From assembly GCA_017940575.1 (NCBI GenBank), contig JAGAYJ010000010.1, forward strand, positions 1 to 41,133: 41,133 nucleotides of DNA, given 5' to 3'. Shown here one piece after another: positions 8,023 to 16,461 of this stretch. How positions within the stretch are numbered: the first letter of the stretch is position 1; every line of letters begins with the position of its first letter. Origin of the DNA: Bacilli bacterium. GTDB lineage: Bacteria; Bacillota_I; Bacilli_A; RF39; UBA660. The position numbers and the translations under genes were made by a program. Under the pieces are notes generated by a model. It did not search any database and had not been told where the DNA came from. It saw nothing but the letters and a program-made list of their open reading frames with translations.

Positions 8023-8124
8023 ATGGACCTTTTAAATAAAGTAGCTAATATAATAATTATAATTGCAATAATTTTAACTATTATGTTATATAATAATTTC
8101 GATAAATATGGAACATTCTTATAA
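8023..8124 (+). CDS. 33-residue hydrophobic membrane peptide
   Basis: This mini-ORF starts at the ATG at 8023 with AAAGGTG at 8009-8015 as a plausible ribosome binding site, and it lies just after a terminator. The product MDLLNKVANIIIIIAIILTI continues for 13 more residues (MLYNNFDKYGTFL). It is one long Ile-rich transmembrane helix with a short polar tail. Such peptides can be type I toxins, subunits of membrane complexes, or untranslated chance ORFs. No antisense RNA promoter is obvious. Confidence rests only on the ribosome binding site and helix pattern. Confidence 0.4.
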   Translation: MDLLNKVANIIIIIAIILTIMLYNNFDKYGTFL

Positions 8125-8168
8125 CTTCCTATAAAGGTTTTTTCAATTAAAGTATATTAATATAAAAT

Positions 8169-8753
8169 TTAAGCAACCATTAAATTATTAGATTCATCAA
8201 ATAATTCAATAGGAATACATGAGATTTCTTCTAAATAAAATGGCTTTTTATTTTCTATAAGATAATTGATTTTTTCACTTGCCATCCAGCTTTGAGGCGC
8301 ACATTTAATATTATTTTTATCGGTATCGCTTATAACTAATCCCAGTAAGCAATTAATCTTTTCATATATTTTTAGTAGTCCATAATCGCCATCGTATAAG
8401 CTTCCGTATTTTTTAGGCTGTAGGTTATATAAATATGTATTAAATCCTTTTAATATATCTAAAAGTAGATGGAAAGTAGTTATTCTATATTGTAGTGATT
8501 CATTATCATTAATTTCACTCAATAAGATATTGTTAAATTTTTTAACATTATTTTTTATATACTTATATTTTTTAGATTTAGATTTAATATAATTTGGAAT
8601 AAATAAATCAATATTAGTTTTATGTAAGCCCACTAAGTGAAAAAAATTATCATTTTTAAACTTTATAATAATTGGATATTTATTACCTCTTTTAATAATA
8701 TAAACGTTTTTCTTTATTTCTTCGTAAGTATCAATTAATTGTTGTAATAACAT
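8169..8753 (-). CDS. Probable PBECR4-like nuclease (barnase/EndoU/colicin/RelE-like superfamily)
   Basis: The protein has 194 residues. The start at 8753 has GAGGTG as ribosome binding site (8759-8764). It is soluble, Lys/Asn/Ile-rich, and has no signal peptide. Residues 14-52 carry the pattern that made me recognise it: KNVYIIKRGNKYPIIIKF followed by NDNFFHLVGLHKTNIDLF. The HLxGLHK block after a short beta pair is typical of the PBECR4 family, predicted nucleases common in Firmicutes and their phages. The middle (60-115) is helical. CAPQSWMASEKINYLIENKK lies near residue 146. Assignment is from pattern memory, so it could be another HLxGLH-type family. The gene is the only one in its direction here and is preceded by a structured RNA with a terminator (8771-8907), so its expression is probably attenuated or the RNA is its partner. 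Confidence 0.6.
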   Translation of the reverse strand: MLLQQLIDTYEEIKKNVYIIKRGNKYPIIIKFKNDNFFHLVGLHKTNIDLFIPNYIKSKSKKYKYIKNNVKKFNNILLSEINDNESLQYRITTFHLLLDILKGFNTYLYNLQPKKYGSLYDGDYGLLKIYEKINCLLGLVISDTDKNNIKCAPQSWMASEKINYLIENKKPFYLEEISCIPIELFDESNNLMVA

Positions 8754-8770
8754 TTATACACCTCATTTCT

Positions 8771-8805
8771 AAAAAAAATAGAACTTATCATTAGATAAGT
8801 TCTAT
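8771..8805 (-). terminator. Intrinsic terminator between structured RNA and nuclease ORF
   Basis: ATAGAACTTATC/GATAAGTTCTAT is a perfect 12-bp stem (8778-8789 with 8794-8805) with a 4-base loop. On the minus strand it is followed by eight T (8778 to 8771). Only six bases separate the U-run from the ribosome binding site of the downstream gene. Confidence 0.88.
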
Positions 8806-8907
8806 AGTGGCTGCCTAATTAGATATTAGGCTATGGGTGCTTCTATTTTGCGCATTATAACAAAATTATAAACCGCCGAAGCTAGGCTGGGGCCACTGCC
8901 TCCCGTT
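8771..8907 (-). ncRNA. Structured RNA or leader of unknown class upstream of the nuclease gene
   Basis: Read on the minus strand, this stretch is GC-richer than its surroundings and folds well. P1 is 8892-8897 with 8806-8811 (AGTGGC/GCCACT). Inside it, P2 is 8878-8882 with 8839-8843 (GCTTC/GAAGC), and P2 encloses P3, 8866-8871 with 8855-8860 (TTATAA/TTATAA). P4 is 8825-8831 with 8813-8819 (GCCTAAT/ATTAGGC, loop ATCTA). The three-helix body directly abuts a 12-bp terminator hairpin (8778-8805) with eight U residues. A sigma-A-like promoter lies just upstream. No ORF of note is inside it. I compared it from memory with 6S, SRP, tmRNA, T-box and common riboswitch motifs and saw no match. It may be a stand-alone small RNA, a riboswitch-like leader or an RNA antitoxin. 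Confidence 0.6.
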
Positions 8908-8913
8908 AATAAT

Positions 8914-8943
8914 ATTATACTATAAATAAATAATATTATACAA
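8914..8943 (-). promoter_or_regulatory. Promoter of the structured RNA
   Basis: On the minus strand TTGTAT (8943-8938) is followed after 18 bases by TATAAT (8919-8914). Transcription would start near 8907, just before the GGGAGG that opens the structured RNA. The area is very AT-rich, so other -10-like boxes exist nearby. Confidence 0.55.
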
Positions 8944-11133
<2,190 letters not shown>

Positions 11134-11190
11134 GACTTTTCAAATTAATTATTAAATGATAAAATATAGTAGAAAGTAGAGGTGTATATA

Positions 11191-12657
11191 ATGAATAATA
11201 AAGGTTTTGCTATAACAGGATTTATATACACTATTTTTGCAATTTTTATTATTTTAATGATTGCTATTTTAAATATGTTTAATTCAAGAAAAAACATACT
11301 TGATAAGCTTAAAAGTGGTGTTTTAGAAGAAGTAAATAAAAAAACAACAACTCCCGTTCAAAAATTTGAAAGCACAAATGAAATTCAAGAGTTTTATGCC
11401 TATAAAACAGGTTTTTATAAAGTCTTTATAACAAGCCCAAAGGTTGATGGTTATAGTTTAATAATGACATTTGAAATATTTTTAAATGAGTCAGAAGTAT
11501 TATATATGAGAGTTGGTAGTCCAAGTTATAATAACAATAATACTGAAATATCTTTTGATAAAGCATTTGCTACAGATAATATAATAGCGTCATCACAGGC
11601 TAATACATCTAGTAATAGCGTTGAAAATAAATATGCTAAAATTATAAATAATCGTGTTGTTTATAATGTTTATAATGATATGGTAAATGAAAGTGATAGT
11701 AAAATTGAGATAACTTCAATTAATAAAGCTAAAGAAAATGAAGACTTAAATAGAGTTCAATATGTAAAAGATTGTATTCATGGTGGAAGTGGTACAAGAC
11801 CAAATTCATGGTCTGAATTTAAAGTTTTAGTTAATGGTGTTAATATTGCAAAAGGTTTAATACCTACAGTAACTCCTGGTACTTCTTCTAAAACTCCTCT
11901 TGAAAATATGACTGATATTAAAACAGGTACATATGTGCAAGCAAATACAACAACAGATGAAGCATGTGCAACAATTGATTTAGGTAGAACATATAATATT
12001 GATTCTATTCAAGTTATTCATGAATCAGATCAAACTGCATATGGAAATAAATTATATGTATCTAGTGATAATAATGAATATAAGTTAATTAGAAATATAG
12101 ATGAATTAGAGGATAGTAACGGTATAATTGTTGATGCTTATGAAAAAAAGCATGTAAAAAAAGTTGGTAATATATATGCACCTGTTAAAACATTTGAAGG
12201 AGCTACATGGCTTAGGGTTCACTATCAAAATACTTTAGATGGTACTCTATTTTGGGATGCTAAAGCACAAATACTTACAGAAGGTGGATATGAAGCTCTT
12301 CACAAACAAAGTATTTTATATAATTTGGAACAATATAAAAATAAAAGTGGTCAATTTGAATTTATGTTAGAGTATTCTGATGTTTATGGATATAATAGAT
12401 GGATTCAAACATCTAATCCAGTTACAGAATCAGAAAATGTTACAGGATATAAAAATGTCAGAACTTCTTGGACTACAACAAAATGGTATGGACTTGCTCT
12501 ATCTAGTTCAGGAAATACTCTAATAGATGGCAATCAAGGCAGCAACTGGTGGTATTCTGTTGGTACATTAAAGCCACATCAAGGTGGAATACCTGTATAT
12601 ACTGGTGCAATATCTAAAGGATCATCTTCATTGTGGGTTAGAATAGATAATTTATAA
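11191..12657 (+). CDS. Prepilin-like surface protein with discoidin-like domain
   Basis: The protein has 488 residues from the ATG at 11191 (ribosome binding site AGAGGTG). The open frame to the GTG at 11182 only covers that site. The N-terminus MNNKGFAITGFIYTIFAIFI resembles a type III (prepilin) signal: a short basic leader, Gly-Phe, then a long hydrophobic helix. The usual Glu at position +5 is replaced by Gly. Residues 35-180 are a beta-rich stalk. About 190-330 resembles an F5/8-type (discoidin) carbohydrate-binding fold, with ACATIDLGRTYNIDSIQVIH and LYVSSDNNEYKLI. The C-terminal 110 residues are Trp-rich (NRWIQTSNP, WYGLALSSSG, NWWYSVGTL, LWVRIDNL), like tail or adhesin tip modules. 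It is probably displayed on the cell surface and binds glycans; ligand unknown. TGATAAAAT upstream may be its own extended -10 box, and a terminator follows. Confidence 0.75.
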   Translation: MNNKGFAITGFIYTIFAIFIILMIAILNMFNSRKNILDKLKSGVLEEVNKKTTTPVQKFESTNEIQEFYAYKTGFYKVFITSPKVDGYSLIMTFEIFLNESEVLYMRVGSPSYNNNNTEISFDKAFATDNIIASSQANTSSNSVENKYAKIINNRVVYNVYNDMVNESDSKIEITSINKAKENEDLNRVQYVKDCIHGGSGTRPNSWSEFKVLVNGVNIAKGLIPTVTPGTSSKTPLENMTDIKTGTYVQANTTTDEACATIDLGRTYNIDSIQVIHESDQTAYGNKLYVSSDNNEYKLIRNIDELEDSNGIIVDAYEKKHVKKVGNIYAPVKTFEGATWLRVHYQNTLDGTLFWDAKAQILTEGGYEALHKQSILYNLEQYKNKSGQFEFMLEYSDVYGYNRWIQTSNPVTESENVTGYKNVRTSWTTTKWYGLALSSSGNTLIDGNQGSNWWYSVGTLKPHQGGIPVYTGAISKGSSSLWVRIDNL

Positions 12658-12686
12658 AAAGAATCTTTTTAAGATTCTTTTTTTAG
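12658..12686. terminator. Bidirectional intrinsic terminator
   Basis: The stem AAAGAATCT/AGATTCTTT (12659-12667 with 12673-12681) has A- and T-runs on its two sides. It lies between two convergent genes and covers the last bases of clpP. Confidence 0.85.
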
Positions 12687-13250
12687 TATTTCATCTACTA
12701 TTCCATAATCAAGAGCTTCATCCGCACTTAAAAAATGATCTCTCTCTGTATCACAGGATACTCTTTTAATATTTTGACCAGTATTTAAAGATAAAAGTTT
12801 ATTCATTTTATCCTTAAGTTTTAAAATTCTCTCAGCTGCTATTTTAATCTCAGTAGCTTGTCCTTCACAACCTCCAAGTGGCTGATGTATCATAACTTCA
12901 CTATTAGGTAGAATATATCTTTTACCTTTTTCACCACTGCTTAGTAAGAATGCTGCCATAGATGCTGCCATTCCAACGCATATAGTAGAAACATCTGATT
13001 TAATAAAATTCATTGTATCATATATAGACATACCAGCTGTTACACTTCCACCTGGTGAATTAATATAAATACTTATATCTTCATTGCTTATAGAATCTAA
13101 GTACAATAACTCAGATACAATAATAGAAGATGTTGTATCATTAATTTCTCCTGATAATATTATAATTCTATCTTTAAGTAGTCTAGAATAAATATCATAT
13201 ACTTTTTCTCCATTAGAACTTCTCTCAATTATTGTTGGTACTATATTCAT
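12669..13250 (-). CDS. clpP: ATP-dependent Clp protease proteolytic subunit
   Basis: The protein has 193 residues, the usual length. The Ser-His-Asp triad falls exactly at the Escherichia coli positions: Ser97 in GMAASMAAF, His122 in MIHQPLGG, and Asp171 in TERDHFLS. The handle region is normal, with [19 protein letters not shown]. It forms the tetradecameric barrel that degrades unfolded proteins delivered by ClpX or ClpC. The start at 13250 has AGAGGCGA as ribosome binding site. The gene is monocistronic and divergent from the kinase gene at 13362. No CtsR heptad repeat was seen upstream. Confidence 0.97.
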   Translation of the reverse strand: MNIVPTIIERSSNGEKVYDIYSRLLKDRIIILSGEINDTTSSIIVSELLYLDSISNEDISIYINSPGGSVTAGMSIYDTMNFIKSDVSTICVGMAASMAAFLLSSGEKGKRYILPNSEVMIHQPLGGCEGQATEIKIAAERILKLKDKMNKLLSLNTGQNIKRVSCDTERDHFLSADEALDYGIVDEILKKES

Positions 13251-13307
13251 ATTATCGCCTCTAATTAATATAATGTTTTTAAATATTTAAAATATTCTAT
13301 AAAAGAT

Positions 13308-13336
13308 GTGACAAATTACTTAATATTTGGTAAAAT
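13308..13336 (+). promoter_or_regulatory. Promoter of the kinase-gapA operon
   Basis: GTGACA (13308-13313) and TAAAAT (13331-13336) are separated by exactly 17 bases, 25 bases before the start at 13362. Confidence 0.6.
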
Positions 13337-13361
13337 ATTATTAGAATACGAGGGGATCATT

Positions 13362-15023
13362 ATGGCAAGAATGATAAAGGTAAATTATAAGGATATAGAA
13401 GAATTAGAATTTGAAGCTGGAGTAACACTAAAAGAAGTAAGTGAAAAGTTTAAAAATCACTATAATTATCCAATTTTAATAGGTATGGTTGATAATGATA
13501 TAACTGAACTTACAGAAGAACTAACTAGAAGTTGTAAGGTTGATTTTTTTGATAGATCAACAACACTTGGTAACTCTACATATGGTAGAACTACACAATT
13601 TATGCTAGTGGTTGCTGTTAAAGAGTTATATGGTGAGAATGTAGATGTAGTAATAGATTTCTCTATTGACAAAGGTTATTACTGTGAAATCAAAGGATTA
13701 GATATAGATAAACCTGATATTAAAAAAATAGAAGAAAAAATGAAAGAAATAAAAAAACAAGACTACATAATTAATAAGCTTAGTGTATCTAGATTCGATG
13801 CTATAAAATACTTTAAACAAAAGAAACAAAATGATAAGGCAAGAGCTCTTAAATATATAAGTAATACATATGTAAATTTATATAGAATTAATAAAATATA
13901 TGATTATTTCTATAGTGAACTTGCATATTCTACAGGTCAAATAGATGATTTTAAATTAACTTATATAAAAGATAATGGTTTTGTATTAAGTTATCCTGAT
14001 ACATATAATCCAGAATGTACACTAGATTATAAACATCATGAAATGTTATTTAACTCATTCTTAAATTATTCAAGATGGGGAGAAAAAATAGGAATTAAAA
14101 ATGCTGCTGATTTAAATCAAATAGTATCAGATGGAAAATATAATGATTTAATTAGACTTGCAGAAACTTATTATAACAATCAACTTGCTGATATAGCAGA
14201 GAAAATTGCTCAAAATAATAAGAGTATAAAATTAGTTTTAATCGCAGGTCCATCTTCAGCAGGAAAAACTACTACTAGTAAAAAACTTCAAACTTATCTT
14301 AGAAGTAAAGGTGTTAGAACACATCAAATTTCAATAGATGATTATTTCTTAGATAGATCTAAAACTCCTGTTAAACCTAATGGTGAATTAGATACAGAGA
14401 GTTTAAATGCTGTAGATGTAACTCTATTTAATAAACACTTAACTAAACTATTTGAAGGTGAGAGAGTAGAACTTCCTGAATATAATTTCTTGCTTGGAAA
14501 AAGAGAATATAGAGGTAAATCTCTAAAACTAGAAGAAAATGATATAGTTATAATTGAAGGATTACATGCTTTAAATGAAGATTTAACAATTTCAATTGAA
14601 AGAAAAAATAAATTTAAAGTATATATAAATGCCTTAACTCAATTAAATATAGATAATCATAATAGAATTCATACAAGTGATACAAGAAAACTTAGAAGAA
14701 TTGTTAGAGACAATAAATATAGAAGTTATACTGCAAGTCAAACATTAAATATGTGGGGTAATATTAGAGAAGGAGAAGAGGCACATATCTTCCCATTCCA
14801 AGATGATGCTGATGTAATAATAAACTCTGCTTTAATATATGAACTTGGAATACTTAAAACTTATGCTGAACCACTACTATTTTCAGTAGAAGAAAATGAT
14901 CCTATGTATAGTGAGGCTATAAGATTAATTAACTTCCTTAGAAACTTCTTACCTATACCAAGTGATTATATACCACAAGACTCAGTTTTAAGAGAATTTA
15001 TTGGAGGGAGTTGCTTTGAATAA
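13362..15023 (+). CDS. TGS-domain nucleoside (uridine) kinase-like protein
   Basis: The ATG at 13362 has AGGGGATC upstream and gives 553 residues; the longer frame to 13308 overlaps the promoter. The N-terminal 60 residues resemble a TGS/ubiquitin-like fold, with ELEFEAGVTLKEVSEKFK. A threonyl-tRNA-synthetase-like second domain follows, typical of this family. The C-terminal half is a P-loop uridine kinase/phosphoribulokinase domain: Walker A GPSSAGKT at 296-303, ISIDDYFLDRSKTP just after it, the ELPEYNF substrate loop, and VIIEGLHALNEDL as Walker B region. Proteins of this build are annotated as nucleoside kinases; they are widespread in Firmicutes with poorly defined substrates. The gene overlaps the next by one base (TAATG) and is cotranscribed with gapA. 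Confidence 0.85.
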   Translation: MARMIKVNYKDIEELEFEAGVTLKEVSEKFKNHYNYPILIGMVDNDITELTEELTRSCKVDFFDRSTTLGNSTYGRTTQFMLVVAVKELYGENVDVVIDFSIDKGYYCEIKGLDIDKPDIKKIEEKMKEIKKQDYIINKLSVSRFDAIKYFKQKKQNDKARALKYISNTYVNLYRINKIYDYFYSELAYSTGQIDDFKLTYIKDNGFVLSYPDTYNPECTLDYKHHEMLFNSFLNYSRWGEKIGIKNAADLNQIVSDGKYNDLIRLAETYYNNQLADIAEKIAQNNKSIKLVLIAGPSSAGKTTTSKKLQTYLRSKGVRTHQISIDDYFLDRSKTPVKPNGELDTESLNAVDVTLFNKHLTKLFEGERVELPEYNFLLGKREYRGKSLKLEENDIVIIEGLHALNEDLTISIERKNKFKVYINALTQLNIDNHNRIHTSDTRKLRRIVRDNKYRSYTASQTLNMWGNIREGEEAHIFPFQDDADVIINSALIYELGILKTYAEPLLFSVEENDPMYSEAIRLINFLRNFLPIPSDYIPQDSVLREFIGGSCFE

Positions 15024-15391
15024 TGAAAGTAACTAGTATTAAAACTGATAATATTAAAGTTGCAAAAGATTTAATAATAAAAAAACTTATATCAAATGAT
15101 ATACAATATGTAGATATGGGGAATGAGTTATTAGTAGAAACTGATTTATTAATTAGATTTGAACTTGCCTTAAAGAAAGAATTATTTGATATAGATATGT
15201 TTTTAAATTTAGGTCATTATAAAGATTCGCTAAATAAAAGTATCATTGAACCTATGAATCTTAGAGATGAATTTTATGAACAATTTATTGATAAAAAAAC
15301 TAAAACTGATTTTAAACAAGATTCAAAATTAGTAAAAAATAAAACAAAAGAATATAAAAGGAGAATAAAACATGATAAAGGTCGCTATTAA
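15023..15391 (+). CDS. Small hypothetical protein between kinase and gapA
   Basis: The protein has 122 residues, starting at the ATG at 15023 inside the previous stop (TAATG) and ending 20 bases inside gapA. This double overlap makes it a convincing translated gene. I do not recognise the family. The first 70 residues look like a small alpha/beta unit (MKVTSIKTDNIKVAKDLIIK, then ELLVETDLLIRFELALKKEL). The C-terminal 35 residues are strongly basic and disordered-looking (KTKEYKRRIKHDKGRY), which could bind nucleic acid. There is no membrane segment and no Cys. The GGAG ribosome binding site for gapA lies inside its tail. Confidence 0.7.
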   Translation: MKVTSIKTDNIKVAKDLIIKKLISNDIQYVDMGNELLVETDLLIRFELALKKELFDIDMFLNLGHYKDSLNKSIIEPMNLRDEFYEQFIDKKTKTDFKQDSKLVKNKTKEYKRRIKHDKGRY

Positions 15392-16379
15392 TGGTTTTGG
15401 ACGTATAGGTAGACTTGTATATAGAATAATGGAGAATGATCCTGAATTTGATGTTGTAGCTATTAACGATTTAACTGATGCTGAACAACTATCATATCTT
15501 CTTAAATACGATACATCACATAGAAGATATGGAGAAAATGTATCTTTTGAAGGAAGTAATTTAGTAGTTGATGGTAAAACAGTTAAGGTCTATAGTGAAA
15601 CAGATCCAGCTAATCTTCCATGGAAAGACTTAGATGTTGATATAGTATTTGAATGTACTGGGCATTTTACTGATAAAGATAAGGCTTATTCTCATATAAA
15701 TGCAGGAGCTAAAAAGGTTATTATATCCGCACCTGCTAAAGGAGATTTAAAAACAATTGTTTATAATGTTAATGAAAAAACATTAGATGGAACAGAACAA
15801 GTTATATCTGCTGCATCTTGTACAACAAACTGCTTAGCTCCAGTACTTAGAGTAATGGATTATTACTTTAAAATTAAAAAGGGTTATATGACAACAGTTC
15901 ATGCTTATACAAACGATCAAGCAACACTTGATATTCCACACAAAAAAGGAATATTTGCTCGTCGTGGTAGAGCTGCTGCAGCCAATATTATACCAACATC
16001 AACTGGTGCTGCTAGTGCTATAGGTGAGGTTTTACCAAATTTAAAAGGAAAATTAGATGGTACTGCTTTAAGAGTCCCTGTAACAGATGGATCAGTTGTA
16101 GATTTAACTTTAGAGTTAGAAAAACATACAACAATAGAAGAGATTAATAAAGCATTTCTTATTAATCAAACAGAGACTATTGCTATAACTAATGATCCTG
16201 TTGTATCAAGTGATATTATAGGTACAACTTATGGAGCTTTAGTTGATGCTAATTTAACTAGTATTGTTGAAGTAGACGGAAGTCAACTTGTTAAAGTAGT
16301 AGCATGGTATGATAACGAATTTGGATATAGTTCTCAAATGGTTAGACTAGCTAAATATGTTGGAGAAAATATGAAATAA
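15372..16379 (+). CDS. gapA: Glyceraldehyde-3-phosphate dehydrogenase
   Basis: The protein has 335 residues, full length, with the ribosome binding site AAAGGAGAA. The Rossmann start is INGFGRIGRLVYR, with Asp33 (AINDLTD) indicating NAD preference. The catalytic cysteine is Cys150 in SAASCTTNCLAP and the base is His177 in TTVHAYTNDQ. WYDNEFGYSSQM is the conserved C-terminal block. It oxidises glyceraldehyde-3-phosphate to 1,3-bisphosphoglycerate in glycolysis. It is the only glycolytic gene in this operon (no pgk or tpi follows); a terminator comes directly after. Confidence 0.97.
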   Translation: MIKVAINGFGRIGRLVYRIMENDPEFDVVAINDLTDAEQLSYLLKYDTSHRRYGENVSFEGSNLVVDGKTVKVYSETDPANLPWKDLDVDIVFECTGHFTDKDKAYSHINAGAKKVIISAPAKGDLKTIVYNVNEKTLDGTEQVISAASCTTNCLAPVLRVMDYYFKIKKGYMTTVHAYTNDQATLDIPHKKGIFARRGRAAAANIIPTSTGAASAIGEVLPNLKGKLDGTALRVPVTDGSVVDLTLELEKHTTIEEINKAFLINQTETIAITNDPVVSSDIIGTTYGALVDANLTSIVEVDGSQLVKVVAWYDNEFGYSSQMVRLAKYVGENMK

Positions 16380-16404
16380 AACAATCTTTATTGATTGTTT
16401 TTTT
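16379..16404 (+). terminator. Intrinsic terminator after gapA
   Basis: The 8-bp stem AAACAATC/GATTGTTT (16379-16386 with 16393-16400) is followed by a T-run. Confidence 0.85.
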
Positions 16405-16423
16405 GCTTATTATAAAAAATATA

Positions 16424-16432
16424 TGTTATAAT
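16424..16432 (+). promoter_or_regulatory. Extended -10 promoter of the 992-residue prepilin-like gene
   Basis: TGTTATAAT is a perfect extended -10 box between the gapA terminator and the start at 16462, so the surface protein gene has its own promoter. Confidence 0.6.
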
Positions 16433-16461
16433 TATCTTAGAGTATAGAAAGTAGGGATGAT

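Noticed and set aside
8128-8147. Possible terminator after the 33-residue peptide (TTCCTATAAAGG followed by T6).
   Set aside because: Only three solid base pairs can be drawn; too weak to list as a feature.
8897-8909. On the minus strand AACGGGAGGCAG resembles the 16S rRNA V3 block (ACGGGAGGCAG).
   Set aside because: Only about 11 bases agree; the flanks do not fit rRNA and the stretch is part of a small folded RNA with its own promoter and terminator.
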